Shown piece by piece: positions 15,345 through 25,400 of a stretch of DNA of 36,137 nt. The stretch covers positions 1-36,137 of the forward strand of contig CAZXLD010000050.1 of the NCBI GenBank assembly GCA_964641965.1, written 5' to 3'. The notes under the pieces were generated by a model. The model was not told the DNA's origin. It did no database searches and worked only from the letters and a program-made list of their open reading frames with translations. Positions within the stretch are counted from its first letter, which is position 1. The number at the start of each line of letters is the position of its first letter. A program made the translations under genes and the position numbers. This stretch comes from JAJDFU01 sp964641965. GTDB lineage: Bacteria > Bacteroidota > Bacteroidia > Chitinophagales > Saprospiraceae.

Positions 15345-16706
15345 ATGAACCTCTTCACACTCAGTTGGAAAAACATGCTCTACAAACCCTGGTCCACGGC
15401 ACTGACCTTGATCCTGTTTGCCCTGGGTGTGGGATTGGTTATTCTTCTGTTGTTGCTACAGGATCAGATTCAACGCAATTTTGAAAAAAATCTGGCGGGT
15501 ATTGATCTGGTTATCGGCGCTAAAGGAAGTCCACTACAACTCATCCTCAGCAGCATGTACCACATTGATGCGCCAACAGGGAATATTACCCTCGGTAATG
15601 CTCGCCCCTTTTTGAATCCCAATCATCCTTTAATTCAAAAAGCGGTACCCATCTCCTTGGGCGATAGCTATCGGGGAAGGCGAATTGTAGGCACCGATAC
15701 TGCAATTCTAAGTTTGTATGATGCGGAGCTGGCAGCAGGAAAAATCTGGGCGGACAATTTCGAAATGACCATCGGAGCTGAAGCCGCTCAAAACCTGAAT
15801 CTCCAGCTAGGAGACGAATTCAAAAGCACCCATGGTTTGTTAGATGAGGACGGGCTGGAACATGCCGATAGCGAACCCTTCAAGGTTGTTGGTATTTTAA
15901 AACCTTCTGGTACGGTGATCGACCAGCTTTTGCTCACCACCAACCAAAGCTATTGGATTGTGCACGACCATGAACACGGATCCGAGGGTGATCAGGAAGA
16001 TGGGCATCACCACGAGGAGGAAGCGCACCATCATGAAGAAGATGGACACCATCATGATGAAGAAGGGCACCACCACGAGGAAGGAGCACATCATCATGAT
16101 GAGGAGGGGCACCACCATGCGTCTGAGCCAACTGGTTTGCTGGAAGCAGATCCAGATCAAGAGATTACGGCGCTTCTAATTCAATACAAAAACCGAAGTA
16201 ACTTCCAGGTGCTTAATATGGGCCGGAATATTAATGAAAATACAGACATGCAAGCTGCAAACCCACCTTATGAGATCAATCGGCTGTTCAGCTTGATGGA
16301 TGCAGGAGAACGCACCTTGCGGATTCTGGCTATAGTAATTGTGATCGTTTCCGGCCTTAGTATTTTCATCTCTTTATTTTCCTCTTTGCGCAATCGACGA
16401 TATGAGTTGGCTCTCCTTCGGGTAATGGGTGGCCACCGAAACACTCTTTTCTCCCTGATCCTGATCGAAGGGTTGCTTCTCGCAGCTGCCGGGGGCCTGC
16501 TGGGTATTGTTCTTGCGCATTTGGGGATGGAGCTTACCGGCAGGATACTTCAGGAAAGTTATCGCTACTCGTTTAGCGGATTTCAATGGCTGCCGGAAGA
16601 AGGCCTGGTTATTGCCGCTAGTCTGGCCATCGGGTTTGTCTCTGCTCTTATACCTGCCTGGCAAGCAGCCCAAACCGATATCGCACAAACCTTAACCGAG
16701 GGTTAA
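15345..16706 (+). CDS. FtsX-like ABC permease with histidine-rich periplasmic loop
   Basis: 453 aa. One N-terminal helix (about 17-40), a MacB-type periplasmic core (about 45-320), then three C-terminal helices (about 325-350, 375-400, 425-445) give the four-helix MacB/FtsX architecture. Inside the periplasmic part, residues 207-258 are a histidine/acid tract with HDHEH followed by six HHH triplets separated by 3-5 mostly acidic residues, 21 histidines in 52 residues. Such tracts bind zinc, nickel or copper. Permease/ATPase pairs of this kind with similar tracts occur in the ZrgB/ZrgC zinc-linked system of Vibrio, so a metal-related role is a reasonable inference. The stop overlaps that of the convergent TRAP gene. 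Confidence 0.92.
   Translation: MNLFTLSWKNMLYKPWSTALTLILFALGVGLVILLLLLQDQIQRNFEKNLAGIDLVIGAKGSPLQLILSSMYHIDAPTGNITLGNARPFLNPNHPLIQKAVPISLGDSYRGRRIVGTDTAILSLYDAELAAGKIWADNFEMTIGAEAAQNLNLQLGDEFKSTHGLLDEDGLEHADSEPFKVVGILKPSGTVIDQLLLTTNQSYWIVHDHEHGSEGDQEDGHHHEEEAHHHEEDGHHHDEEGHHHEEGAHHHDEEGHHHASEPTGLLEADPDQEITALLIQYKNRSNFQVLNMGRNINENTDMQAANPPYEINRLFSLMDAGERTLRILAIVIVIVSGLSIFISLFSSLRNRRYELALLRVMGGHRNTLFSLILIEGLLLAAAGGLLGIVLAHLGMELTGRILQESYRYSFSGFQWLPEEGLVIAASLAIGFVSALIPAWQAAQTDIAQTLTEG
15963..16118 (+). repeat. Degenerate tandem repeat coding the His-rich tract
   Basis: The DNA is a run of imperfect 18-24-base units built on GGN-CAY-CAY-CAY-GAN-GAR, coding (G/A)HHH(E/D)E. Six HHH units are present. 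Synonymous differences between units (CAC/CAT, GAG/GAA) show it is not a very recent expansion, but it could still change copy number by slippage. Confidence 0.85.
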
Positions 16707-18001
16707 AACCACAGTACGATTCCGGGAAAAAGAAATACGATCAACAACAACATGGCCTGAATGAGAACGAAAGGGATTATTCCGCGGTACAAGGTACCGG
16801 TGCTTACTTCAGGAGGAGCCACCCCTTTTAGATAGAAAAGTGAAAAACCAAAGGGCGGCGTCAAAAAGGAGGTTTGCAAATTGAGCGCCAGTAAAATCCC
16901 TAACCATATCAAATTAACATCCATGGCTATAAATAAGGGTGCCACCACGGGTACGATTATGAATATGATCTCAATAAAGTCAATAAAAAAACCTGCTAAA
17001 AAGACTACGATCATAACTAACAGGAGAAATGTAATTGGGGATAGGTCGGAGCCCAGGATAGCCTGCGACAGAAATTCATCGCCTCCCATTTCCCGGAAAA
17101 CCCACGAAAACGTAGTGGCCCCGAGCAAGATCAAAAAGACCATGGCAGTCAGGTGGGTTGTCTCGCGCATAACGGCTTGAAGTACCGGAAGTGAAAACTT
17201 CCGCTGTAAAACTGTTAGCAAAATGGCCCCAAATGCCCCAACTGCGGCAGCTTCGGTCGGGGAAGCAATTCCGGCGAAGATGGAGCCGAGTACGGCCAGG
17301 ATGAGCAGCAAGGGGAAGAGGAAAGCTTTTGTCACCTTCCAATACACATGAGTTGCCATAAATGCCTCCCGGTCTTCCCGGGCAATTGCCGGAGCGGATG
17401 CCGGATGCCGCCACGCTTTCAGGATGACGTAGATCAGGTAAGCCGCCACAAGTAGCAGGCCTGGAAATAAGGCGCCGGCAAACAAATCGCCGACCGGCAC
17501 ATTTAGCACACTGCCCAATAAAACGAGTACGACAGAAGGAGGAATAATTTGTCCCAGGGTACCGCTGGAAGCGATGGTACCCGTAGCTAATTCCGGTTCG
17601 TAGCCGCGTTTTAGCATGGTCGGCAGGCTGATCAACCCCATAGTGATGACGGTGGCGCCAACGATCCCGGTAGAGGCCGCCAACAAGGCTCCTACCAAAA
17701 CCACTGCAATGGCCAATCCGCCTCGCAACCGGCCAAACAGCATGGCCATGGTCTCCAAAAGGCTTTCCGCCAGCCCCGACCGCTCCAGCATGATACCCAT
17801 GAAGATGAATAAGGGGACAGCCAACAAGACATAGTTGCTCATAATCCCAAAGAACCGAGGCGGCAAGGCAGCAAAACTGGAAGGCTCCAGAAAACAAAGG
17901 GCATAGATCGTGGATAAGCCTCCTAAGGTGATCGATACCGGATAGCCGTACAGAATCAGTAAAAAAATGCTCAAAAACAGGAGTAATGCCAAGACTTCCA
18001 T
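16703..18001 (-). CDS. TRAP transporter large permease (DctM, FcbT3 type)
   Basis: 432 aa, full length, hydrophobic throughout with about 11-12 transmembrane segments. It matches the mannitol/chloroaromatic TRAP subfamily (COG4664): PPRFFGIMSNYVLLAVPLFI, MLERSGLAESLLETM, GIVGATVITMGLISLP and SGTLGQIIPPSVVLVLLG are its conserved stretches. TRAP transporters move organic acids or related solutes using a sodium gradient, with a periplasmic binding protein. The small permease lies 6 bases upstream. Its stop codon overlaps that of the plus-strand ABC permease at TTAA 16703-16706. Confidence 0.95.
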   Translation of the reverse strand: MEVLALLLFLSIFLLILYGYPVSITLGGLSTIYALCFLEPSSFAALPPRFFGIMSNYVLLAVPLFIFMGIMLERSGLAESLLETMAMLFGRLRGGLAIAVVLVGALLAASTGIVGATVITMGLISLPTMLKRGYEPELATGTIASSGTLGQIIPPSVVLVLLGSVLNVPVGDLFAGALFPGLLLVAAYLIYVILKAWRHPASAPAIAREDREAFMATHVYWKVTKAFLFPLLLILAVLGSIFAGIASPTEAAAVGAFGAILLTVLQRKFSLPVLQAVMRETTHLTAMVFLILLGATTFSWVFREMGGDEFLSQAILGSDLSPITFLLLVMIVVFLAGFFIDFIEIIFIIVPVVAPLFIAMDVNLIWLGILLALNLQTSFLTPPFGFSLFYLKGVAPPEVSTGTLYRGIIPFVLIQAMLLLIVFLFPGIVLWF

Positions 18002-18007
18002 GCCGAT

Positions 18008-18532
18008 TCAACTTTTATCTTCGGAAGCACCCCAGATCAGCAAGCTGGACTGGATGACTTGACTTATCCCCTGAAGCAACAGCAAGCAGAAACCGAGCAA
18101 TAAAACCAGTTTAATGACAAACCGATAAGATAGTCCGCCGGGATCCGGGGAGCCTTCGCCGATTCGGTAGGATTCCAGTGCCGAGGGATAAGAAGCCCAG
18201 ATCACAAGCAAACACCAGGGAAGCAGGAGAACCAGGGTACCCCAGAAGTCTACCTGAGCTTTATGTCTGGGTGTCATTTTACTGTAGAAAAGATCGACCC
18301 GTACATGGCGGTCGTGGCGCAGTGCAAAACCAGCGCCCAAAAGAAAAATGGCAGCAAATAAGTGCCATTCCAATTCCATGACCCAAGCTTGACTTTCCTG
18401 AAATAAATATCGGATCAGCACATCAAACACCGTCAATAAAACCAGGCCCAAGGTTAACCAGGCCACTGCTTTTCCGGCAAATCCATTGATCTGATCAATT
18501 ACAAATGAAACCTGTTTCAGTGCGTGCCGCAT
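18008..18532 (-). CDS. TRAP transporter small permease (DctQ, FcbT2 type)
   Basis: 174 aa with four transmembrane segments. The DctQ signature is readable as AWLTLGLVLLTVFDVLIRYLF, WVMELEWHLFAAIFLLGAGFALRHDRHVRVDLFY. It partners with the DctM gene 6 bases downstream. Normally a dctP gene for the solute-binding protein is adjacent; none lies on either side here, so the binding protein must be elsewhere or lost. Start ATG 18532 gives a short cytoplasmic N-terminus before the first helix. The 233 bases upstream to the channel gene contain no other gene I can support. Confidence 0.93.
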   Translation of the reverse strand: MRHALKQVSFVIDQINGFAGKAVAWLTLGLVLLTVFDVLIRYLFQESQAWVMELEWHLFAAIFLLGAGFALRHDRHVRVDLFYSKMTPRHKAQVDFWGTLVLLLPWCLLVIWASYPSALESYRIGEGSPDPGGLSYRFVIKLVLLLGFCLLLLQGISQVIQSSLLIWGASEDKS

Positions 18533-18765
18533 AAAGAACGATATCTATTGCGTGAAGTAGATCTGCCAACAATTATAGGTAGAATGCCTAGGAAACCTTT
18601 ACTCTTTTCGTAATTAACCCCCATTGGTTGGGATGCCTTAGTCCATCGGAAGCTGATTTGCCAATAAAAACCTCCTCCAGGCAGACTAAACTCGTGCACA
18701 GGATCATCCTCAGCTTCGGGCAAGTTCCATTTTTCATATATATTTCTGAAAACATCCTAACTATC

Positions 18766-21700
18766 ATGCTGGGGCAAGTCCATTTCTTCATTCGATTGTC
18801 ATGGGTTGTTAGTTTGGCGGCCCTTCCCCTTATCCTGTTTGGTCAGGAATCGGATGCTGTTTCTCTAAGCTCAGAAGAGATCCAAAACCGGATCAGTACC
18901 GTTGAACAATCCAATTCGCTGACTGACACTATGAAAACCCTAATTGCCGAGCGGTATCGGGCGGCTTTATCGGATATCGAACTGGCTTCCGGGTATCGGG
19001 TGGCGGTTCAGAAGCTGCAAAACGAACAAAGCGAAGCACCAACTCAGATCCGCAGGATTCGCGCAGAATTGGAAAGGCGTAAATTGAGCGATTCATCCAG
19101 GGAGCAGGATATTCCAAGCAATAGCAGCCCGGAGGAATTGGAACGAATATATGGAACCGTCCTGGCCAGCAGGCGCGAAGCAGAAGCGGAACTGGAAAGA
19201 TTGACGAAGCGATTGGAGGAGGAATATGGGAAACCATCGCGCGCCAGGGAGAAGATCATCAGCCTACGCACCCTCATCGAGGACCTTAAACAAGAGGGAC
19301 AAGAGCTGCGGACTGACATTGTGGATCCACTGTCAAGAGAAGCTTTTGAGGTTGCAACTTCAGCCAGAGTCGATGCCTTGGAAGCGGAAATTGAACTCCT
19401 GGATCAACAGTTGCTGGGCAACCGGATTCAAATTCAGCTCCTGCGCGCCAAAAAAGAAAATGCGGCTTATTCTATTCGTGAGATCAATACCCGGCTCAGC
19501 TCCCTACGCGAGATTTTAGAGGAGGCTCGTATGCAGATTTTCGAGAAAACCCGATTAGAAAACCTGGAAATACTGGAGCAGGACTCTGTTCCTGGCGTAC
19601 TGTCTCTTGTGGCCAAGGAAAATCTTGAAATGATTGGCCTGTATCAACATCAGTTGAAACAGTATGACTCCATTGAAGCCCAAAGACATCGCTTCGACCC
19701 CATGATTGAAAGCATTTCCAGGGTGTTTCAGAATACGAAGCTGCGCCTGGAACTGGAACAGACGGATACTCCACTTGGTCAGATTATCCGGGAAGAACAA
19801 GAAGATTTTCCCAAACCGAGTTATTTCGCCAGTCAGCGCAGGGAAGTTAACGAGGCTTTATCCAGGGTGGGACTACGACTTATCAATGCGGAAGCCAAGC
19901 GGAATGTGTTGCTTGACAAAGAGGTTTTCCTTCAATCCCAGATGGAGGAGCTCGGGATAGATTCGATCTCGGAAGGGGAAAAGCGGCGTTTTCTCGATTT
20001 GGTAGCCCAATATGAGGGACTCTTGGACCAGACCATCACGAATGATATTGCCCTGGAAAAAAACCTCCATGAGCTGGATGATGTCATGCGGGAACTAAAG
20101 GAGCAAACGGAGGAATATGATCAGTTTTTGGAAGAAAGATTGCTCTGGATCCGTAGCTCCCCACCTATTCACCTGGCAGACTTTAGCAAAATTGCAGGCA
20201 CGACTAAACCCTTTTTTGATCTCGCCAATTGGAAAAAAACCGTGGATGCTGCTTGGAAAGGGGTGCAAGAAACGCCCTGGAAGACGGTCTGGTTTTTCTT
20301 GGTTTTAGTTTTGCTTTTTTCCAGAAGATGGATTTATCAAGCACTGGTAGCTGCAGGCAAGCCAGTGGGTAAAATAAACAAGGACCGTTTCGCCTACACT
20401 TTGGAAGGTCTCTTTTTTACGATCCTGCTGGTCCTTCCCTTTCCCTTGTTGTGTCGGTTTATGAGTGATGTGCTTACCACTGGGAGCGATGGAGACCCGT
20501 TTGTTCTTGGTCTGGCCCGGGCGTTTTACCGGGTAACCTCAACCGGTTTCTTTTTGTTAGGTATCCAAGCTCTTTTTATGTCGGATGGCATTGCGGATAA
20601 ACATTTCCAATGGAAGAAAAACAGGCGGATGGAGACCTCGCGGGTACTTCGTCGATTCGCATTCACTGCCTTGCCCTTACTTTTCCTTACAGTCTTTATT
20701 ATCACCTCCAATCCAGCAAGGTTTGGTGGAATATTAGGGCTGGCCGCTTTCGCAGCCTATACCCTAAGCATCCTTTACCTGGCCTATTCTTTTTTACATC
20801 CGAAACGAGGCTTAATGCGGTTTTTTTACGAAAATCGAAAAGAATCGTTTTGGTGGCGTTGGAGATGGGTCTGGTTTTTAATGGGCATACTAGCTCCGAT
20901 AACATTGGTACTACTTGCATGGTACGGCTATATCCACACAACTGCTGATCTGTATTTTCGCTTGGAATCCACTGCCTGGGTCCTCGCCGGAGTTTGGTTG
21001 CTTTCAGCGCTGGTCAGGCGTAACATGTTGATCCTGCGCCGTAAGCTCATGTATGAGGCGGTTAAAAAGAAACAAGAGAGCGAACGTAAAGCCCAGCAGG
21101 ATCAACGCAATGAAGAAGAGGCCACCATAGTACCTATTGAATCGGATACCCACGAGATCGATCAGGTATCGGCAATGGATAACGACACACGCCAGCTTTT
21201 CAATGCTGGCATGCTGGTGTTGGCGTTGGCCGGCTTAGCCTGGATCTGGGAAGATGTCTTTCCCGCCCTGAAAATATTGGATAGTGTCTCCATCTGGACT
21301 CAAACGACCTTGGTTGAAGGAGTAGAAACCATTTATTCGGTCTCCCTGGCCGATTTTTTGCGAGCGCTTGTTCTGGGTTTCCTGGCTTTTATTTTGGCAA
21401 AAAACCTACCCTCCCTCATCAATATCCTATTGATAAGACAGGGGGATTCAAGTTCGGGTACCCGCTATGCCATCTCAACCTTGCTTCAATATGCCATTAT
21501 TGCCATCGGTACGCTGCTGGTGTTTCGCAACCTGGGCGTCACTGGTGAACAGTTGGGATGGGTGGCCGCAGCCCTCGGGGTAGGCATAGGTTTTGGCTTG
21601 CAAGAGATCGTGGCCAATTTCATCTCCGGTATTATTGTACTTTTCGAACAACCCGTTCGCGTGGGAGATGTAGTTACCATCGGGAATGCAACCGGAGTGG

Positions 21701-22167
21701 TCTCCCGCATTCACATTCGCGCTACTACTATTCGGGATTGGGAGAATAAAGAACTTTTGGTGCCGAATCGGGAATTGATCACCGGACAGGTACTCAACTG
21801 GACCTTATCCGATACGATTACCCGAGTGGAGATCACCGTAGGAATTGCCTATGGTAGCGATGTGCAGGAAGCACTGGATATACTGGTCCAAACTGCGCAG
21901 GAAAACCCCCGTATCCTGGATCAACCGGCGCCATTTGTGCATTTTGAGCAATTTGGGGACAATAGCCTGAATCTTACCCTTCGAGCCTTTGTTCCGGTCA
22001 TGGGTGACCGACTAGCTTCCGTGACCGAAATGAATAAGGTGATCGACCAGCGCTTCAAAGAAGCGGGAATTGAAATTGCATTCCCACAAATGGATATTCA
22101 TGTCAAGGGGGAAACCCCGGAACAAAAGGTGGCTAAAGCAGAGGAATTACAAGACTCTCAGTCTTAA
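18766..22167 (+). CDS. Large MscS-family mechanosensitive channel (MscK-like)
   Basis: 1133 aa from ATG 18766, which gives a signal peptide ending LILFGQ; an upstream ATG at 18628 would put 46 unlikely residues in front. Residues about 25-480 are a periplasmic coiled-coil region rich in Glu, Arg and Leu. Then about seven helices (from TVWFFLVLVLLF), a charged cytoplasmic linker, and four more helices lead to the MscS pore helix GWVAAALGVGIGFGLQEIVANF and the beta domain (VGDVVTIGN, VPNRELI). The total of about 11 helices matches MscK/KefA. Such channels release solutes on osmotic downshock. The C-terminal domain (YGSDVQEALDIL onward) is complete. It stands alone on its strand. Confidence 0.93.
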   Translation: MLGQVHFFIRLSWVVSLAALPLILFGQESDAVSLSSEEIQNRISTVEQSNSLTDTMKTLIAERYRAALSDIELASGYRVAVQKLQNEQSEAPTQIRRIRAELERRKLSDSSREQDIPSNSSPEELERIYGTVLASRREAEAELERLTKRLEEEYGKPSRAREKIISLRTLIEDLKQEGQELRTDIVDPLSREAFEVATSARVDALEAEIELLDQQLLGNRIQIQLLRAKKENAAYSIREINTRLSSLREILEEARMQIFEKTRLENLEILEQDSVPGVLSLVAKENLEMIGLYQHQLKQYDSIEAQRHRFDPMIESISRVFQNTKLRLELEQTDTPLGQIIREEQEDFPKPSYFASQRREVNEALSRVGLRLINAEAKRNVLLDKEVFLQSQMEELGIDSISEGEKRRFLDLVAQYEGLLDQTITNDIALEKNLHELDDVMRELKEQTEEYDQFLEERLLWIRSSPPIHLADFSKIAGTTKPFFDLANWKKTVDAAWKGVQETPWKTVWFFLVLVLLFSRRWIYQALVAAGKPVGKINKDRFAYTLEGLFFTILLVLPFPLLCRFMSDVLTTGSDGDPFVLGLARAFYRVTSTGFFLLGIQALFMSDGIADKHFQWKKNRRMETSRVLRRFAFTALPLLFLTVFIITSNPARFGGILGLAAFAAYTLSILYLAYSFLHPKRGLMRFFYENRKESFWWRWRWVWFLMGILAPITLVLLAWYGYIHTTADLYFRLESTAWVLAGVWLLSALVRRNMLILRRKLMYEAVKKKQESERKAQQDQRNEEEATIVPIESDTHEIDQVSAMDNDTRQLFNAGMLVLALAGLAWIWEDVFPALKILDSVSIWTQTTLVEGVETIYSVSLADFLRALVLGFLAFILAKNLPSLINILLIRQGDSSSGTRYAISTLLQYAIIAIGTLLVFRNLGVTGEQLGWVAAALGVGIGFGLQEIVANFISGIIVLFEQPVRVGDVVTIGNATGVVSRIHIRATTIRDWENKELLVPNRELITGQVLNWTLSDTITRVEITVGIAYGSDVQEALDILVQTAQENPRILDQPAPFVHFEQFGDNSLNLTLRAFVPVMGDRLASVTEMNKVIDQRFKEAGIEIAFPQMDIHVKGETPEQKVAKAEELQDSQS

Positions 22168-22480
22168 ATGCTGAAAATATGCCATTGGATCATCAAGGCA
22201 TGAGCGACTGGAGTTAAGGCCTTTTGGGCACCTGTTGGCTATCGCTTTTAGATAACACCAGCGCCGTTAAACAGTGTTCATTCTTCAAGATGCACTTCCC
22301 ATTTAGGACAGCTCCCCAACTTCCTTACTGGTTTTGACCGTCTTTAAGGGTTACACTTAAGAAGGTCAGCTCTTTTACATAGGATAAGTATACGATAATC
22401 TGCTATTTGAAAGCCCCAATAAAGTTTGATCTATCAAAAAACGCCCATACTTTTGGATGGAAATCCCGAAACCCGAAATC
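22168..22480 (+). other. Intergenic region upstream of the hybrid regulator
   Basis: About 313 bases without a gene I can support. It should contain the promoter of the regulator gene, but no exact Bacteroidota promoter pair is evident; TAAAGTTTG at 22427-22435 has one extra base compared with the -7 element. The 14-base sequence at 22265-22278 recurs downstream of the regulator. Confidence 0.5.
22265..22278 (+). promoter_or_regulatory. 14-base repeat, copy 1, possible regulator site
   Basis: CGTTAAACAGTGTT, identical to 25634-25647. It contains the near-palindrome AACAGTGTT. It lies about 200 bases before the regulator start. A 14-base match can arise by chance in a window this size, so the function is only proposed. 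Confidence 0.3.
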
Positions 22481-25400
22481 ATGAACCGATCTGCTCTACT
22501 AGTCTTGATCCTTCCCTTCTGCCTGTTTATGGGTTCCCCCGTCCAAGCCCAGCAAGACAAGATCGATAGTTTGGAAAATCTGCTTGCTCAAGAGCAACCG
22601 GAAAAGCTACGAATTAATCGTATGATCGAGCTAGCAGACTTGTACTACCGGGTGGAACGGGAGACAGGATTTGAACGTGCCTATGCGGCATTGGATAAAG
22701 CCGAGCAAGCCAACTACAAAAGCGGTATTGCGAATGCGCACAGAAGCCTTGCCATGGGTTACAACATAAGATCTAATCCAGATTCTGCAGATCTCCACGG
22801 TCAAATTGCGCTGAGCCTATTTAAGTCTATGCAGGACACCAGGGGATTGGCAGATGCATATATGATTCTCGGCACCAAATTAAGTATGCAAGGTTTGTAT
22901 GAAGAAGCCCTCATTTATTACGATTCCTGTTTGACCGAAATGTTGGAGCTGGAGGATAAAGACGGAATGAGCAGAATTTACTACAACTTAGGCATTAATT
23001 ATTACTATCAGGATAGGATTGACGAAGCTAAAGCTAATTACGAAAAAGCCCTTGCAATCAGCGAGGAGTTGAACGATCAGGAATCCATCGCCAGCGCCCT
23101 TTTCAATATTGGATTGACTTACGAAGCAAAATCAGAATATAAAACAGCATTGGAATACCTTTTCCAGGCATTGGAAATACGCGAACGCATTGGCGATCGG
23201 TATATGATGGCAAATACATTCAATAGTATAGGGATTATTAACCAGGAGAATGGCAATAATCAGGAGGCATTAGAATACTATGACAAAGCCTATGACATCT
23301 ATGCAGAAACGGGTCGGAAACGCGGTATGGGCCTGGTAAAAAATAATATGGGAGTAGCTTATACCGACCTGGGCGAATACCAGGATGCGCTTGGCCAGTT
23401 TCAAGAAGCTTTGGATATCGCCGACGAAACCAGCGACCGTCATCTGTTGGCCAGAGGTAATAGTAATATCGGTGAAGTATTTCTAAAGCAGCGAAAATAT
23501 GACCAGGCCTTGGAAAAGTACCAAAAGGCCCTGGAGTTGCGACTAGCTATCGGCAATCAACTCGGCATTGCTACAAGCTATACTACGCTGGCATCTTTAT
23601 ACATGGAAATGGGGCGGCTGGATCAGGCCGAAAAATATGCGCGACAAGCTTTAGAAATAAATTTAGAAATGGATGCCTTAGGTGGGCAAGCCAAAGACTA
23701 TGAGATCTTAGCTGCCATTTACGAACGAAGAGGCTCATTCGACAAATCTCTCGAAGCCTTCAAAAAGTACAAGCTCCTACAAGACAGTATCTTCAATCAA
23801 GATAATGCTCGAACCCTTGCCCAGCTACAAACGGAATACCAAACCAAAGAAAAGGAACAGCAGCTGGCAATGCTGGGACAACAACGCAAAATCGATGAGC
23901 TATGGAGGTATCTGCTTATAGGCTTTCTGTTGCTGGCCTTGGTTGCAGGACTAAGTATTTACCTGGTTTATCGGTACCGATTGAGGAAGAATCGAGAATT
24001 GTTTGAAGCCGAACGCCGGGCTAGGGAGCAGTTGCAAGAGGTTAATGAGATGAAGTCTCGCTTTTTTGCCAATATCTCCCATGAATTCAGAACACCCTTA
24101 ACCCTAATCCTTCGCCCTGTGGAAGACCAACTGGCAACAACGAAGGATGAAGGGCTACGGAAAACTTTTGAAAATATACAACGTCAAGCCCGACAGCTAT
24201 TAAAACTGATCAATCAATTACTGGATTTGTCCAAGATTGAAAGTGGTAAGCTTGCTTTAAAATTGGCGTTTGGCGATATAATTCCCTTTCTGAGGGGGTT
24301 CCTCGCCTCCTTTGAATCCCTGGCTCAACAGCGAGCGATTCAATTTTCTTTCTCTTCTGAAGCGGATTCTATTTTTCTTTATTACGACCAGGAGAAGATC
24401 GAACATATTCTAGGAAACCTGATCTCGAATGCATTAAAATTTACGCCCAAGGGCGGTGTCGTTGGAATCAGGGTATCCAAAGAAAACAAGGCTGGAAGTA
24501 CCAACTTACGAATCGATGTACAAGATTCCGGCATTGGTATGGCAGCCGAAGAAGTACCACATGTGTTTGACCGCTTCTATCAAGCGGAAAACCCGGACAC
24601 TCGCCAATTTGAAGGTACCGGTATTGGCCTTTCGTTGACTAAAGAATTGACGGAACTACATGGCGGGAAGATTGAGGTAGCCACTAAAAAGGGGAAAGGG
24701 TCCACATTTTCCATCCTGTTACCCATCTCGGAGGTTCCCGAATCTGCAAGTGAAGTTGGCATGAAGAAAAACCTGGAAGTCCAAACAGAACATTGGACAG
24801 CCAAACAAGCACTTCAGCAGGAAGAAGCTCAAACTGCCGATACTCCGACCGGTGGGCAAGGTCCCACTCTATTGATCGTGGAGGACAATCAAGACCTTAG
24901 GCGCTATATGCTGGAAAGCATCCAGGGCAATTATCAGACCCTGGAAGCTGCCAATGGGAAAGAAGGGCTTGATAAAGCGCTTCAAACTATTCCGGATCTC
25001 ATTTTGTCAGACGTAATGATGCCAAAAATGAGTGGTTTTGACCTCTGCAAAACCTTGAAAAAGGATCATCGGACCAGCCATATTCCAGTGATCCTCCTGA
25101 CCGCTAAAGCGGGTGAAGACCAAAAATTAATTGGCTTAGAAATGCAGGCAGATGCCTATATGACCAAGCCCTACAATGCTCGTGAACTCAATTTACAAAT
25201 CGAAAACTTAATTCAAAGTCGCAAAGAGTTGCAAAAAAGGTTTGCGGAAAAAGTCATTTTCCAACCTAAAGAGATCTCAACCACCTCCCAGGAGGAGGCT
25301 TTTTTAAGTAATCTCATGGAGGTGATGGAAAGTAAAGCGCTACAGGAAGATTTCAGTGTGGAAAAATTAGCCAATGAATTATTGATGAGTCGCTCCCAGC

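Noticed and set aside
15897..16179. Frames on both strands across the His-rich repeat.
   Set aside because: They are low-complexity products of the CAY/GAR repeat, not genes.
17076..18011. 311-codon minus-strand frame overlapping DctM.
   Set aside because: Overlaps the clear TRAP large permease in another frame; composition rich in Arg, His and Gly as expected of an out-of-frame membrane gene.
18628..18765. N-terminal extension of the large channel gene, including an imperfect 20-base direct repeat (18718-18737 and 18772-18791).
   Set aside because: The start at 18766 gives a proper signal peptide; the extension has no signal and the repeat is imperfect and short.
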